NCBI RefSeq assembly: GCF_027942865.1
Contig: NC_134509.1
Location: forward strand, 34,584,197 to 34,648,196
Origin: Odontesthes bonariensis
Lineage: Eukaryota; Chordata; Actinopteri; Atheriniformes; Atherinopsidae
Direction of reading: 5' to 3'
DNA: 64,000 bases
Below the pieces are notes generated by a model, which was given only the letters and a program-made list of their open reading frames with translations, was not told the origin of the DNA and did no database searches. Position 1 is the first letter of the stretch. Every line of letters begins with the position of its first letter. Both the position numbers and the translations under genes were made by a program. This document shows, in pieces, positions 1-10,429 of this stretch.

Positions 1-59
1 GTCAGGCCCGGAGGCCTCTTGGTCGGGTTCAGGCCCGGAGGCCTCTATAGCTGGAGCCA

Positions 60-535
60 GCTCGGGAACGGACGGGGCCAGCTCTGGAACGGCCGGGGCC
101 AGCTCGGGAACGGCCGGGGCCGGGGCCAGCTCGGGAACGCCCGGGGCCAGCTCGGGAACGCCCGGGGCCAGCTCGGGAACGGCCGGGGCCGGGGCCAGCT
201 CGGGAACGGCCGGGGCCGGGGCCAGCTCGGGAACGGCCGGGGCCGGGGCCAGCTCGGGAACGGCCCGGGGCCAGCTCGGGGACGGCCCGGGGCCAGCTCG
301 GGGACGGCCCGGGGCCAGCTCGGGGACGGCCCGGGGCCGGGGCCAGCTCTGGGACGGCCCGGGGCCGGGGCCAGCTCTGGGACGGCCCGGGGCCGGGGCC
401 AGCTCTGGGACGGCCAGGGGCCGGGGCCAGCTCTGGGACGGCCAGGGGCCGGGGCCAGCTCTGGGACGGCCAGGGGCCGGGGCCAGCTCTGGGAACGGCC
501 GGGGCCGGGGACAGCTCGGGGACGGCTGGGACCGG
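60..535. repeat. GC-rich minisatellite inside the LTR element
   Basis: Imperfect tandem units of about 18-30 bp built from GGCCGGGGCCAGCTC and GGGACGGCC variants. Nearly every unit is a multiple of three bases, so several frames stay open. The minus frame reads as Pro/Ala/Glu-rich repeats (PELAPAPGRPRAGPGP-like). The counterpart at 33,388-33,895 has a different number and order of units, so the array has changed since the duplication. Confidence 0.9.
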
Positions 536-636
536 CTCTGGGACTGCTGGGTTGCTGGACACTGTGGCTAATGGGTCCGGGGGCTGCGGGTGCTGGGAGT
601 CTGAGGAAGAGGAGAGAGAGTCGCCGTACAGCTCAA

Positions 637-861
637 TTACCTCGTGCGGCTCCAAGCCAAAAACGTCCAGCGAGGCATCGCGCTGCACAGTCCCGGCGTG
701 GTTCCATACACCCTCCAGGAGGTGATTCCACTCCCGGAGCCCCCGCTTCGCCGAAAGGAAGACCAGGAGCTCCGCAGCCTGGCAAACGCGGAGTCCTGGT
801 CAATGCTTCGCCACAGGTCCGTATAGAGGTCCCAGAACCGGTCGGAGTCCGCCGCGTCCAT
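637..861 (-). pseudogene. gag-like ORF fragment of the LTR element
   Basis: A 74-codon frame whose ATG lies about 17 bases inside the LTR edge, where a gag start is expected. It begins MDAADSDRFWDLYTDLW and is followed in another frame by a Ser/Pro-rich stretch (PHEVIELYGDS) that runs into the minisatellite. The frames do not join without a shift. The same arrangement, with few substitutions, is at 33,993-34,217. The position argues for gag, but I see no zinc knuckle or capsid motif, so the call rests on context. Confidence 0.4.
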
Positions 862-877
862 ATTGGCCGGATCTTTC

Positions 878-1328
878 TGTCAGGTTGTGTGAGTGAGGAC
901 ACGGATGCGGACTTTCAAAATATAACGGTTGGTTTATTAACAACAAAACAAACAACGTTCAAACTAAAGGCACGGCAAAGCCGGATTCAAAAAACGTTGC
1001 TATAAACAAAACAAAAAGAACATGGCATGGAATAAAACTTAGCTTGACAAAACGTGGAAATCATGGAAAGCAGGAATCTTGGCATGGGTTTCAAGGGTGA
1101 CGAACAACAACAACAACAAAGATCCGGCAAACTGACAGGGGAGGCAGGAAACTAAATAGAGGGCTGGGAGTGATTGGGGAGTGAGTGCAGCTGAGGAAAA
1201 AACACAGGTGACGTGAGTGAACTAATGAACAGAGTGAAGGGAAACTAAAGCATGACAAAAAACTAAACCTGGACTGAAAACAAACATAACCTAAACATGA
1301 AAACCAAAAATGAGAGTCTCTCGTGACA
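878..1328 (-). repeat. LTR (5' LTR of the minus-strand element)
   Basis: A 451-bp repeat starting TGTCAGG and ending CGTGACA in + orientation (TG...CA ends). In minus orientation it carries a CTCTATTTAG TATA-like box and an AATAAA polyadenylation signal near its end. Two further copies are at 30,404-30,851 and 34,234-34,685. Confidence 0.85.
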
Positions 1329-1333
1329 CATAT

Positions 1334-1641
1334 GATAAAAATCCATGTAATGCAAGGTCAGTTTTATTTCAAACATTACTCTATCACCACAAACCTTTAC
1401 ATCCACTGCCTGACATAATAATTGATGTGCTTTGAGTGTTTATTGAATTGGGCAAGACTGTTTTCTTGTGGCAGGCTACCAAAAGTCGATCACTTGCGCT
1501 AGCTTAGCAACAGCGACCAGTGGTTTCACAAGGGCTGCATGGAATTTAAAAAAAAAAACAAAAAAAAACATCTGTACACATTTCTTACACTCTGGTTGAC
1601 TCGGAAATGAGGTCCAATGTCGAAAATTCCGGAGTATCGCT
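1334..1641 (+). mobile_element. Right end of the TTAA-flanked element (left copy)
   Basis: Ends in CCGGAGTATCGCT followed by TTAA at 1642-1645. The stretch 1417-1641 is the reverse complement of 28,820-29,040, the left terminal inverted repeat of the same element. The other end lies beyond the window. The LTR element sits inside it, as in the right copy. Confidence 0.8.
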
Positions 1642-2354
1642 TTAAGTTGGTTACTTATTCAAGTTCTCGCTAGTCAATCAAATATTCCCTTTCTTTTGCC
1701 AAGTATTTTTGCAAATCAAACACAAATATAAAACTCAAATGTTACCTATTTCACTTAATAGAATGGGTTAGTTTTATTTTTCTGATCTTTTAGAACCCGT
1801 CATCCTTGCCAGTGTTTTGTCCACTACAAATACACAGTTACTTAGAAAAGTGGTTATATGCTCAAGTCTATTCACACTTACAACCCCATGTTTTCAGTAC
1901 TTGCTTTGTCTTTTCCTGTTTTATGGACTTAATCTCACCTCTGGCAGAATCACCTCTGTGATCATGCGTTGGTCTACAAGTCCACTGCCCGGAACCAAGA
2001 GGATTTTTTCCAGTCACTTTATTAGAACATCGGTCTATAACAACAAGGGATGAAGTTGATGAGAGAGCAATTTATTTAGATTTATATTTTAGATGTGAGT
2101 TTGATACTTATTGATGTCTTTCTGTAACTGGAAGGAGAGCTCAGAGTATTTAAATTAAATATAAGAACATTAAGGATTCAAAAAGACAGAAAGACAAAGC
2201 TAAGCAATCTCATACAGGCTACACTTATCAGCATGTTTTCATGCAGCATTATTTCAAGGAAAACAGCACTAATAACTGCACTTCTGTACAGCTCATATAG
2301 CTTTACATTTCCTAAAGTTTTAGAATTAAATTTCATAAAACAATGACAACATAC

Positions 2355-2483
2355 CGTGATGTCATTAAAAGCGGTCACATGTTCACTGTAGTGCTTGCGA
2401 ATTGCCGGATCCAATCCTTTGTGCTTCCACGGGTACATTGTATTTGACAGAATGTCACCTGTCTGCAGTTTTTGTTCCAGGAC
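2355..2483 (-). CDS. Unrecognised exon, 43 codons (left copy)
   Basis: An open segment bounded by a consensus acceptor (TTGCAG) and a donor (GTATGT) on the minus strand, exactly 129 bp. It reads VLEQKLQTGDILSN, then ends EHVTAFNDIT. The right copy (35,712-35,840) keeps both splice sites and the frame with one residue changed (R to Q). It lies downstream of the Ulp1-type exons on the same strand and may belong to the same or a neighbouring mobile gene. I do not recognise the family. Confidence 0.4.
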
Positions 2484-2942
2484 CTGCAACATTTCAGAAG
2501 GAAAACAAATACATTTTTTAAATGTTAAGCACAGTTCAATAACCTCCACTTTGTTCCATTTTTTTCCTCATATGAAGTCATTGATAAATCATCTATTTAA
2601 GCCATTAGTTATAAAAGTGATCTTTAAAACCCAGGTGAAAAATCTCAATTGAAGGTCTTTTTCCTTAAAAGGACCCTTCTGGAAATGTAATGTCATTTAT
2701 ATTTTTCTATAACAGTTTCAAAAAATGTAGCTCATATAACTCCTAAACACTTAACACTACACTCAGTCATTCTATCTCACATTCAATGTACAGGTACTTT
2801 GAGTTAGTTGTAAACATTGGTTTGCTAAGCTTCTGTACTTCATTTTCAACAGCCTAATAGCAACACCAAAAAAAAGTATTTGTTGAAATCAATGGCATAA
2901 AATGCAACAAGCAGGAAATACTGTTGAAGCAAGGAAACTCAC

Positions 2943-3452
2943 TGAACACACAAAAATACCACAGTTGACAGAGTCTTGCTGCTTCCATTGTGGAGGACAT
3001 GTCACAGTCCAACCTTGAAGGCCACCAGAGGATCTGAAGACATTTCTGCAAAACACAAAGTCAACATAATACCTACAATATATTGTTTCATGAAGTTAAA
3101 GTTCTATTCTGTGCATGTGTGATTCTTTACCTGAGGAGAGCCATGTCATTACTATGTATTGTTCTGTACAGTGATAGGGAGTCATATATCCTAATCTCTT
3201 TGGAGTTGAAGTTAAAAACCTACAGGGGAAGAGCATTACGTCATCATCAAATTTTGAGATTTCATAATACTTTATAACAGTTGTCTGTAAGTTACTATTT
3301 ATATTTGATGTAATTTGCTTTCTCAGTATAATCTTGGTAATCCAAAAAGTCCTTGCAATGACACCTCATCACTTAGACATGACACCATTTAGTGTTAGCT
3401 CACCCAAAGAATGAAGTGATTCCCTGTCTCAGGCGAGGAATGACCCACAATC
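2943..3452 (-). pseudogene. Ulp1/SENP-type (C48) cysteine protease, three catalytic exons, left copy
   Basis: Minus-strand exons 3404-3452, 3131-3219 and 2943-3045 join in frame with consensus splice sites. Together they give the C48 core: a His in HFILW, an Asp in IYDSL about 14 residues later, and the Cys in QQDSVNCGIFVC. Proteases of this family cleave ubiquitin-like proteins such as SUMO, and they also occur in eukaryotic transposons. The N-terminal part is not found: upstream on this strand lies the hAT insertion at 3860. The downstream exons seen in the right copy are missing, because the sequence jumps at about 2826 within the next exon. The catalytic part is intact, but the gene is truncated. 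Confidence 0.65.
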
Positions 3453-3713
3453 CTGGGAAGAAATATTTTTCCCGATAGCTGTAAAAAATATTTCTCAGTT
3501 AGAGAAATTATTGTCCTTTACAAAATAAATTTCACATGACGTTTTATATTAAAATACAATTGAAACACTTGCAGGTATCTGGTTCACAAGCTGGTCTTTC
3601 ACTGTTCCACTTTTTGTCCACTCACAGTGCCACAAAATGAAATCGAATGTACTCAAGGCAGTACACTACAAAAGTAGAAATAACAACTTTTCTATTACAA
3701 ATATTATGGATAT

Positions 3714-3740
3714 ATATATATATATGTATATATATGTATT

Positions 3741-3779
<39 letters not shown>
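3714..3779. repeat. (TA)n microsatellite
   Basis: Almost pure TA dinucleotides with a few TG/TT interruptions. The right copy (37,683-37,792) is about 45 bp longer. Confidence 0.95.
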
Positions 3780-3785
<6 letters not shown>

Positions 3786-4370
3786 TATCAAAGTACTAAA
3801 ACAACATTTAATACTTACGTTACTTTCTTTGGCCAGTTGTGCTACTCGATAGTTAACAGCAGGGGTCACCAACCTTTTTTGAACTGCAGGCTACTTCTTG
3901 GGTACCGATTAATGTGAAGGGCTACCAATTTGATACACGCTTCTGGCATAACAAATTTGCTCGGTTTACCTTTAATTGTGTGTTATTATTCATAGTAAAA
4001 CTAGTTAGTTATATTCACCTGTTTGAGGACACTGCTCATTTTAACAAATTTGCTCAATAGGCCTAATTAAAAGGAAGGAAACAGACAAATATCAAAATCA
4101 GCACTTTGTTTCTATAAATCCTGCAAGTATTCATATTTTCAAATAATCACTCAATCAGATTTCAACAGGAACTGAATTCATGGATTACAATGCACCATGT
4201 ACATCACAACAATTAAAACAAAGTATCACATTTAACACATATGTCACATATAGGCCATCAATTACTCATGCCTAACATACAAAAAATTACTTTGGCATTT
4301 TACTGAAAGTATCACCATCACAGTGATTAAAACAAAAGTATTTATAGGCCTATTTAATCTTTCATCAGTT

Positions 4371-4881
4371 TTACTGGGAAGCCTGGCATTGCATGCTGGC
4401 AACCAGGGCATCGTAATGTGGGCTGTAATTTGACACGGCAAGTCTGAGTGAGTCTTGCAGATGTGCATCAGTGAGCCGTGTTCTGTGTTAGTTTTTTATG
4501 AAATTCATGTCAGAAAAGGCGGATTCACAAAGATAAGTAGAACCAAACAGACTGGCAACCTTCATTGCTGCTGTGCATAGACCGCTGTACTTTTCTGTAT
4601 CAACAAGGCCCCAAAAGTTTGCTGCAGCCTGGTGGGCTTTGAGGTGAATGTCATTTTGCAGTGTCACTATTTCTATTTCCACCTGCCCAGCATCCAAGCT
4701 GAACATTGCACTTAGTTGCTCAGCAATGGACGTTGTGTCCACGTTCATAAAAGGATTCGCAACGAACGACACACATGGCTCAAGTTTATCAATGTCACAA
4801 AACCTATTCTCAAACTCTTGCCCAACCCTGTTTATGACTTGAGAGTAATTTATGGCAGCGTTGTCAAAAATCTCGAGAGGC
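4371..4881 (-). pseudogene. hAT transposase, C-terminal dimerisation part, left copy
   Basis: Reads from DNAAINYSQVINRVGQEFEN through the hATC dimerisation motif ASLFGSTYLCESAFSDMNF. A TAA codon (4488-4490) interrupts it, after which the frame continues with HRTRLTDAHLQDSLRLAV to a natural-looking stop at 4371. The right copy has the same TAA at the homologous place, so it predates the duplication. Confidence 0.8.
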
Positions 4882-5415
4882 GTCTGGCTGCAGACCTGCA
4901 CTGTCAGGACCCTTAGTTGGAGACATGCATTGTGACGTCACCTGCACTGTGAGGACCCGAAGCGACAAGCGAGGAGCACGTATTTTTCGTTCCCCATTTG
5001 AACTGTGGAGACGACGAGGTGAGTAAAAGTTGAGTGAAAACAACTTTCTTTCATACGAAGAAACAGAAACAGTCTTTATTCACTGGAACGTTAAGTTGCA
5101 CACTATATGTAAAGTTATATTAATTTTAAAGAATCAGGGTTTTTTTAAAACTTTTGGCTAGTATTTCGTATCGATAGTGCTGACTTGTTTAATTTTGTTT
5201 GACTTATTACGACATTATTTGTCTCTTACAGATGCATATTTCAATAACTATATACTGTAAAGTTATATTAATTTTAAAGAATCAGGTTTTTTTACTTTTG
5301 GCTAGTCTTTAGCGTTGTTATCGTATCGATAGTGCTCACTTAAATGCGCCATTTATATATATATATATATATATAATTTAGTTTTACTTATTACGACATT
5401 ATTTGTCTCTTACAG

Positions 5416-6323
5416 ATGCATATTTCAATAACAACCGCCGGCACTACGCCCAAAATTGAACGCTGCACGTCATGTTGCAAACTGTTTCACTGCCCTCTGT
5501 GCCTACAATTTAAACCAGCAAAATTGTCCAAGCTGCAGAGCCACTTAGAGGCACATACAAAAGGTGGCATTTTATTTAAAGGTAAGCATAATGTATTTGT
5601 CTGTTTGTTTGTACTCATAAGTATTAGCCAACGCTACTAACTTCTGGCAGGTTGTGGTTTGGTTTGTAAAAGGGTAAAAGGAAAATGAAGGGAATGTAGG
5701 TTGCAGTGAAGAACATCTGACACCTCACTTTCTGTCTTTTAGAAACCTATCCCAGTCACTAAATCCTGGCAACTGGACAGAGAAAACTGGACTACAAATT
5801 CAGGTAAGAGTATAAAGTATGTATAATGCATGTATTCATATTAATAGTTGAGTACTCAGGAAGAAGAGCAGCAGGCAGAGGTCTCCAAGAGAGCCAGACT
5901 TGCTGATGTGGACACACCAGTGGAAGGCGTAAGCTTTTGCACAGTATCTATTGGTCAGATACTGTTGGTGTGGCAGCTATAGTACAGACATCTTTCTTTC
6001 TGTCTTTTCCATAGGACTCGGTTGAAGATCGCATTCTTCAAAATTGCAGACATGCAGCAGAGTGGGCTGAGGCCAACAAACCACTGTTGTCTGCCAGATT
6101 GGACCTGCCTGACGTTCTGGGCATGGGGGAAGAGGAACAGGCAGAGGCTGCTCTACAGTATGGGAGGTTGTGGAACGAAGAACTGGACGAGGATGAAAGA
6201 GAAGCGATCCTGGAGCCTTTCAAAATGATATTTCACAATATTAACGACATGTTGATATTTTGTGAACAGGTAGTCGACAAAAACAAAGATTTTTTGTCAT
6301 ATTGTGAATGTTTGACTGAATAA
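5416..6323 (+). CDS. Spliced gene of unknown function carried by the 2.15 kb element
   Basis: Exons 5416-5581, 5743-5803, 5860-5928 and 6015-6323 all have GT-AG borders. Exon 1 encodes a Cys/His-rich stretch (CTSCCKLFHCPLC, then LQSHLEAH) that looks like a C2H2-type finger. Exons 2-4 are open and join in frame: an acidic region (EEEQQAEVSKRARLADVD), then LDLPDVLGMGEEEQAEAAL, ending SYCECLTE with the stop overlapping an AATAAA signal. Exon 1 does not join exon 2 in the same phase, so either there is an old frameshift or the true start differs. The beginning of exon 1 and its acceptor are also duplicated just upstream (5208-5250). All exons are kept in the right copy. Function unknown. Confidence 0.5.
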
Positions 6324-6562
6324 ACACTACAGAACATTTGATCATGTTGTGACTTGGTGTGTTTTTTATGTTTTCTCATTGATCCCTTAATAATTTGACT
6401 AAGATTATACTGTAGATATCAAGAGTTAGGGTACTATTTAGTGGTACTAAGGTGTTCCAGCAGCACAAAAACATAATTGGCATAGACATAGAACCAAACA
6501 TGAAATTTATGGTGGTTAAGGATAAAAATACAGAATAATACAACAGAAAAACTAATTGAAAG

Positions 6563-6565
<3 letters not shown>

Positions 6566-6594
<29 letters not shown>
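6566..6594. repeat. (TA)n microsatellite
   Basis: A short pure TA tract, also present in the right copy (40,504-40,530). Confidence 0.9.
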
Positions 6595-6598
<4 letters not shown>

Positions 6599-7046
6599 AG
6601 CAGTGCGATAAAGTCAAAATGAAATGATAATGAAATAGCAGTGACTTACTCTATAGTACACAATAAAATGTACAGTATAGGCCTATGGCATCTTGTGAGA
6701 TGTTGACTTATGAATATGAGCCTAAGAGAAAATGTGTGCAGTGACCAAACAAAAGCTTACAATACAAATAAAAACAATAGACCGGGAATTGATAGATTTT
6801 ATGTCGTACTGTTAACTAATTAATTCATTTGTGAGGACCTCTTGAAAAATATAGCGTTTAAAATCGTTTAAAAATACGTGCTTCCGATACACACGCTTTT
6901 ATTTTGAAAGGCTTCGAATCAACTTCCGGTCCTCACAGTGCACTTCCGGTCCTCACAGTGCAGGTGACGGTCTGCAACAGGGTCCTGACAGTGCAGGTCT
7001 GTGGGTCCTGACAGTGCAGGTCTGCAGCCAGACTCTCTTGAAAATC

Positions 7047-7520
7047 TCAGACGCAGAGGCATTTGTCGTTCAGCACCATCTGCAAAGAGGGGAAGTGCAG
7101 CACCTTTTTTCTCTGTAAATGCGCAGAGAAAATGCTCATCTGTGCTTTAAACGCATTTAAAGCACTGATCATGTCGGTAACAGTCTTACCTTTGCCTTGC
7201 AGCGCACAGTTCAGATTGTTCAGTTTTCCAGTAATGTCCATCAGAAATGCCAGGTCAAGTAGCCACGCAACGTCCTCCAGCAGCGATGTGTCTTCGTCTC
7301 TAGATTTCATAAAATCTTTGATCTCCCTCAACAGCGACAAAAACCGAAGCAAGATCCGTCCTCTGCTGAGCCATCGGATGTCCGTGTGGAGTAGCAGGTC
7401 CCCATATTCAGCCGACAGCTCCTCCAACATCACCTTGAAACTTCGGTGTTGTTTAGCTTTGGAACGGATGCTGTTTATGATCCTCACAACAGGAGCCATG
7501 ACATGCTCGAAGCCGATCAC
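7047..7520 (-). pseudogene. hAT transposase, middle exon, left copy
   Basis: Begins right after an acceptor (TTTGTAAG) with VIGFEHVMAPVV and contains the typical hAT segment LLLHTDIRWLSRGRIL, followed by LLDLAFLMDITGKLN. The frame runs to KCLCV and stops a few bases before the inserted element at 7033. In the empty state it would continue into the segment ending near 4880. Confidence 0.85.
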
Positions 7521-7708
7521 CTTACAAAAAAATAAATAAAATCACTCTTACTCAAAGCACTTAAAAACAATAACCAAAAAGTGCAGTAGTCCTAGGGTAG
7601 GTCTACAAGCAGATGCGGAAAATATGCACAATAATCATAATTACAAATAGGATAGTAGGCCTACAACAAGGATAAAATAAATCAATAAAATACAAAATGA
7701 AAACGCAC

Positions 7709-8581
7709 CTTTGCACATAAGGCCTGCTGGTGAATGATGCAGTGGTACTGTACGAATTTCGGGAACGCTGGGCCGCTTTTACACTGGGCGATGAACCCTG
7801 CATGCCGTCCGGTCATCGCAGGAGCCCCATCTGTGGTAATCGACACCAGCTTTTCCAGTGGTATGTTTCTGTTGTTGAAAAACTCCTTCACCGCGTTGTA
7901 GATATAAACCCCCCTTGTGCTGGTTTTTAGGGGGAGTAGTGTGAGAAGTTCCTCTTTTGTAGAGAAATCTTGAAACACCATCCAAACAAACATCATCAGC
8001 TGCGCCGTGCTGCTGCTGTCGATGGACTCATCACATTGGATGCTGAACCACCTGCACTCCGCGAGATCCCGGTCCAGCTGATCGGTCAAGTTGTCGGACA
8101 TTGCTGTCACTCTCCTGACCATTGTGCTTGCCCCCATTTGAACATCAGCTACAGAGGAGAGCACTTCCTTCCCATATTGCTCGTCTTTAAGCACAGTGTT
8201 CAGAACTATCATCATAGTTTCCTTGAAAAGGTCTCCATCTGTAAATGCCTTCTTCTTCTTTATCAGGTGTTCTGTTGCTCTGAACGAGGCTTCGGTAGCT
8301 TTCTGAAATTTTTTAGCTGGTCTTGTGAAAAAAGACTGTTGCTTGCACAATCCTGCCTTTAGCTCACTTACTTTTCCCACTCGTAGTGCGCTGCCCGGTG
8401 GGTAGTTAGCATGGTAGCTTGCGTGAGAGGTCTTGAAATGTCTCTCAACATTGTGCCGCTTTGGTATCGCCACAGTCGCCAGGCAAATGAGACACACGCA
8501 GGCATCTTTTACAGTGGTAAAAAAGAACTCTTGCTCCCATTCTCTGTGAAAATAATACGTTCTCTTTATTTTTTCTGCCAT
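7709..8581 (-). pseudogene. hAT transposase, exon 1 (BED finger + catalytic core), left copy
   Basis: Starts at MAEKIKRTYYF. A BED-type zinc finger follows (CLIC, then HFKTSH, about residues 30-55), then the RNase-H-like core with FSIQCDES (first Asp) and SITTDGAPAMTG (second Asp), and the C-x2-H block HCIIHQQALC. The exon ends at a GTGCGT donor, and the next exon begins at 7520. The relatives I know are the ZBED5/GTF2IRD2-type hAT proteins, which cut and paste their own element. This first exon is open in the left copy and frameshifted near its start in the right copy. The whole gene is dead because of the insertion at 4882-7033 and a premature stop near the C-terminus. Confidence 0.85.
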
Positions 8582-8933
8582 GTTTTCGATTCACTGGTAA
8601 TCATCCGTTCATCTTGACTTCGCTTCACTGCACTGGACTACTGACTCGGTCTCCACGCAACGGTTGTCGTGGAGACCAGCTAAGTCCAATCTACGTAATC
8701 TGAAGCATTTTATTTTACACAAATTTTGTTTTATAAGTAGGCATATGTTTATATCCGTGCATACTGCATATTGTTATCTTCTTACACGCAATGCCAGAGA
8801 TTTAAAAATAATAGAAAGTTTAACAACGAATAAAATAAAGTTGTGTCACGTCACGTGATAACTATTTCGCGGGCGACTCAAGTAGTCCTCGAGGGCGCCA
8901 TGGCGCCCGCGGGCGACGCGTTGGTGACCCCTG

Positions 8934-9945
8934 CTTTACACAAATATAGGTCAGTCACATAGTTGTTAACTTGTTATGCGCTCATTAGTATGTGTGATAT
9001 GAACTCTTTAATACGAAGTTGCATAGGTGGCCTAAGGGTTTCTACCTTTTCCCATTATAGTTGTATAGGAGTTAAAAACCGATGTTTTGCAGATGCTAGA
9101 CAGTGAGAAAATCATAGACGGTGTTGCAGAAAAGAGTGAGCTGCTGCAAAAACTACTCATGTAGTGAGTTAATAATAATGTATACTGATATTGTTTTTTA
9201 TTTATTTAAATTGTATTATTTATAATTATTATTATTTTAAATGCACATGTGCCAGCAGAGTTAGTTTATGTTCTGTTATTTAACTTATTGTTTTGTTATG
9301 CACCTTCAACATGCCTACACACAATCACACACCCAGCATGCAACACCACTGATCCCACTGATGTTCACACCCCATTGTATATTCTGTTCTGTTCTGTTCT
9401 GTTCATTTCTACAATATAGTTCATACTAATTATACCCTCTGATTCCAGTTTCTTTATTGTGTGGTCTTTCTCTGCTGACATTCATTCCTTAAGGCTCTGT
9501 CATCTGAGCAGAGTTAAGCATATTCATCTAGCAAACTATACCTACCTTGGAGTGTTACAAGAGCAGGTATCATTTTATTCCATGTGTCCATCCAGGCAAA
9601 TTGGTGGATCCAAAAGTTATTAAAAAAACATATATGATGTTATTTCTTTGTATTCACCCAAAATAATGTTAAGTGTATGGATATTTGTGCAAGTAGACTA
9701 CTGACGTGCGATGCATTGAGTGGGTATCGCGCCGTGTATTTAGTGGGCCGCGTGCCGTGTATTGGGCCGCACGCCGTGTACTGAGTGGGCCGGTCTGACA
9801 GTAACTCCCGGGCCACTTTTCTCCCCCAGTCCGCCCCTGACTGCTTCAGTCAAAAGGTCAGTGGTATCGAACACTGATTTAAGTTGACTGTATTTTATTA
9901 CTATGTACGTTCAGTTCTAAATCTTACAAAATCCATGGGTTACAG
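8934..9945. other. Intergenic stretch, no clear gene
   Basis: A+T-rich sequence after the hAT element. One exon-like piece at 9093-9163 has a TTTGCAG acceptor and a GTGAGT donor and reads MLDSEKIIDGVAEKSELLQ, but has nothing recognisable around it. Near 9,715-9,835 there is a short G+C-rich patch with an imperfect repeat of GGGCCGCGTGCCGTGTATT. It looks like the end of an unidentified element. Confidence 0.5.
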
Positions 9946-10384
9946 GGAAAGCAGATGATTACTGTGTGGTGTGCTCCTATCTGGAAACTGATGCTGATAC
10001 CAGCATGACCGAAATGGTAAAGTTCATGAAATTTATGCTTTGTAGGGCACAAAACCCACTTGATTATCGCTATGAAAAGATCATGGGTTGGGTTAAACAG
10101 ACGAACTGGAGTTTTAAATTTCATTAAAGATATGCAACATTTACTGTCATGGCAACAATGAAAACAACAAATAATTGACATGAGCTTAAGTCACTTGGAG
10201 TTTATAAATGTCAGTTTTGATTATTTTTCTATTAATTGCCCAGCCATAGTGCTTTGTATTGATTTTTCCATTTACATATATTATGATTTTTTTTTTTTTT
10301 GTAGGTGCAGTGCGATTCCTGCAGTCGGTGGGCACATTATGACAAACACAGTGGCACAAAATACATGTGCCCAAAATGTGTTTG
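9946..10384 (+). CDS. PHD-type zinc finger, two exons, gene fragment
   Basis: Exons 9946-10016 and 10305-10384 join in phase 0 (GAAATG/gtaaag; ttgtag/GTGCAG). The product reads DDYCVVCSYLETDADTSM, then VQCDSCSRWAHYD, then YMCPKCVC. The spacing C-x2-C, C-x2-C, W-x-H and C-x2-C is that of a PHD finger, a fold that mostly reads histone tails. The Cys normally found three residues after the His is Lys here, so metal binding may be lost. Sequence right after it turns into a LINE. The gene could be host-derived or part of a TE (several fish TEs carry PHD fingers). Confidence 0.5.
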
Positions 10385-10429
10385 CGGGGCTTCCGGCAGT
10401 GCAGTGGCCTGAGTTTGGGATCCCACATT

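Larger units (their letters stand above)
1..1328 (-). mobile_element. Partial non-autonomous LTR retroelement, left copy
   Basis: This reads on the minus strand: an LTR at 878-1328, then an internal region running down to the window edge. The same element is complete at 30,404-34,685. The internal part begins with a short gag-like reading frame next to the LTR and continues into a GC-rich minisatellite. No protease, reverse transcriptase or integrase is visible here or in the complete copy, so it would depend on enzymes from another element. The flank CATAT follows the LTR at 1329, as in the other copy. The family assignment (gypsy-like) is only a guess. Confidence 0.7.
4882..7033 (+). mobile_element. 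Unrecognised 2.15 kb DNA element with perfect 31-bp inverted ends, left copy
   Basis: It splits the hAT transposase gene. Both ends carry a perfect 31-bp terminal inverted repeat starting GTCTGGCTGCAGACC and containing CTGCACTGTCAGGACCC. Further copies of the core (CTGCACTGTGAGGACC) lie in inverted orientation inside each end, and the right end has the outer unit twice in a row (around 6979-7025). No target duplication is obvious. It carries a spliced + strand gene (5416-6323). No transposase motif is visible, so it is probably non-autonomous. I cannot assign a superfamily. Confidence 0.7.
3860..8933 (-). mobile_element. hAT transposon, left copy (interrupted by a second element)
   Basis: Terminal inverted repeats CAGGGGTCACCAAC and GTTGGTGACCCCTG bound it, typical of hAT/Charlie-like ends. 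Flanks share TTTACA if the right copy is used for the left flank (GTTTACAG against CTTTACAC), close to an 8-bp target duplication. It contains a minus-strand transposase in three pieces: BED finger and catalytic core, middle part, and dimerisation end. A 2.15 kb element at 4882-7033 splits the last two. Confidence 0.85.

Noticed and set aside
19..1005. Long overlapping open frames in the GC-rich minisatellite (also 33,314-34,252)
   Set aside because: Unit length divisible by three and the lack of A/T-rich stops keep most frames open. No domain is recognisable, and the frames run through the LTR boundary.
1817..2053. 78-codon frame MSTTNTQLLRKVV..., present three times in the window
   Set aside because: Copies arise from the duplication and the templated insertion. 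There is no domain, and the third copy changes frame at the end.
3637..3872. Short open frames of Tyr-Ile repeats
   Set aside because: They are translations of the (TA)n tracts, here and at 37,608-37,882.
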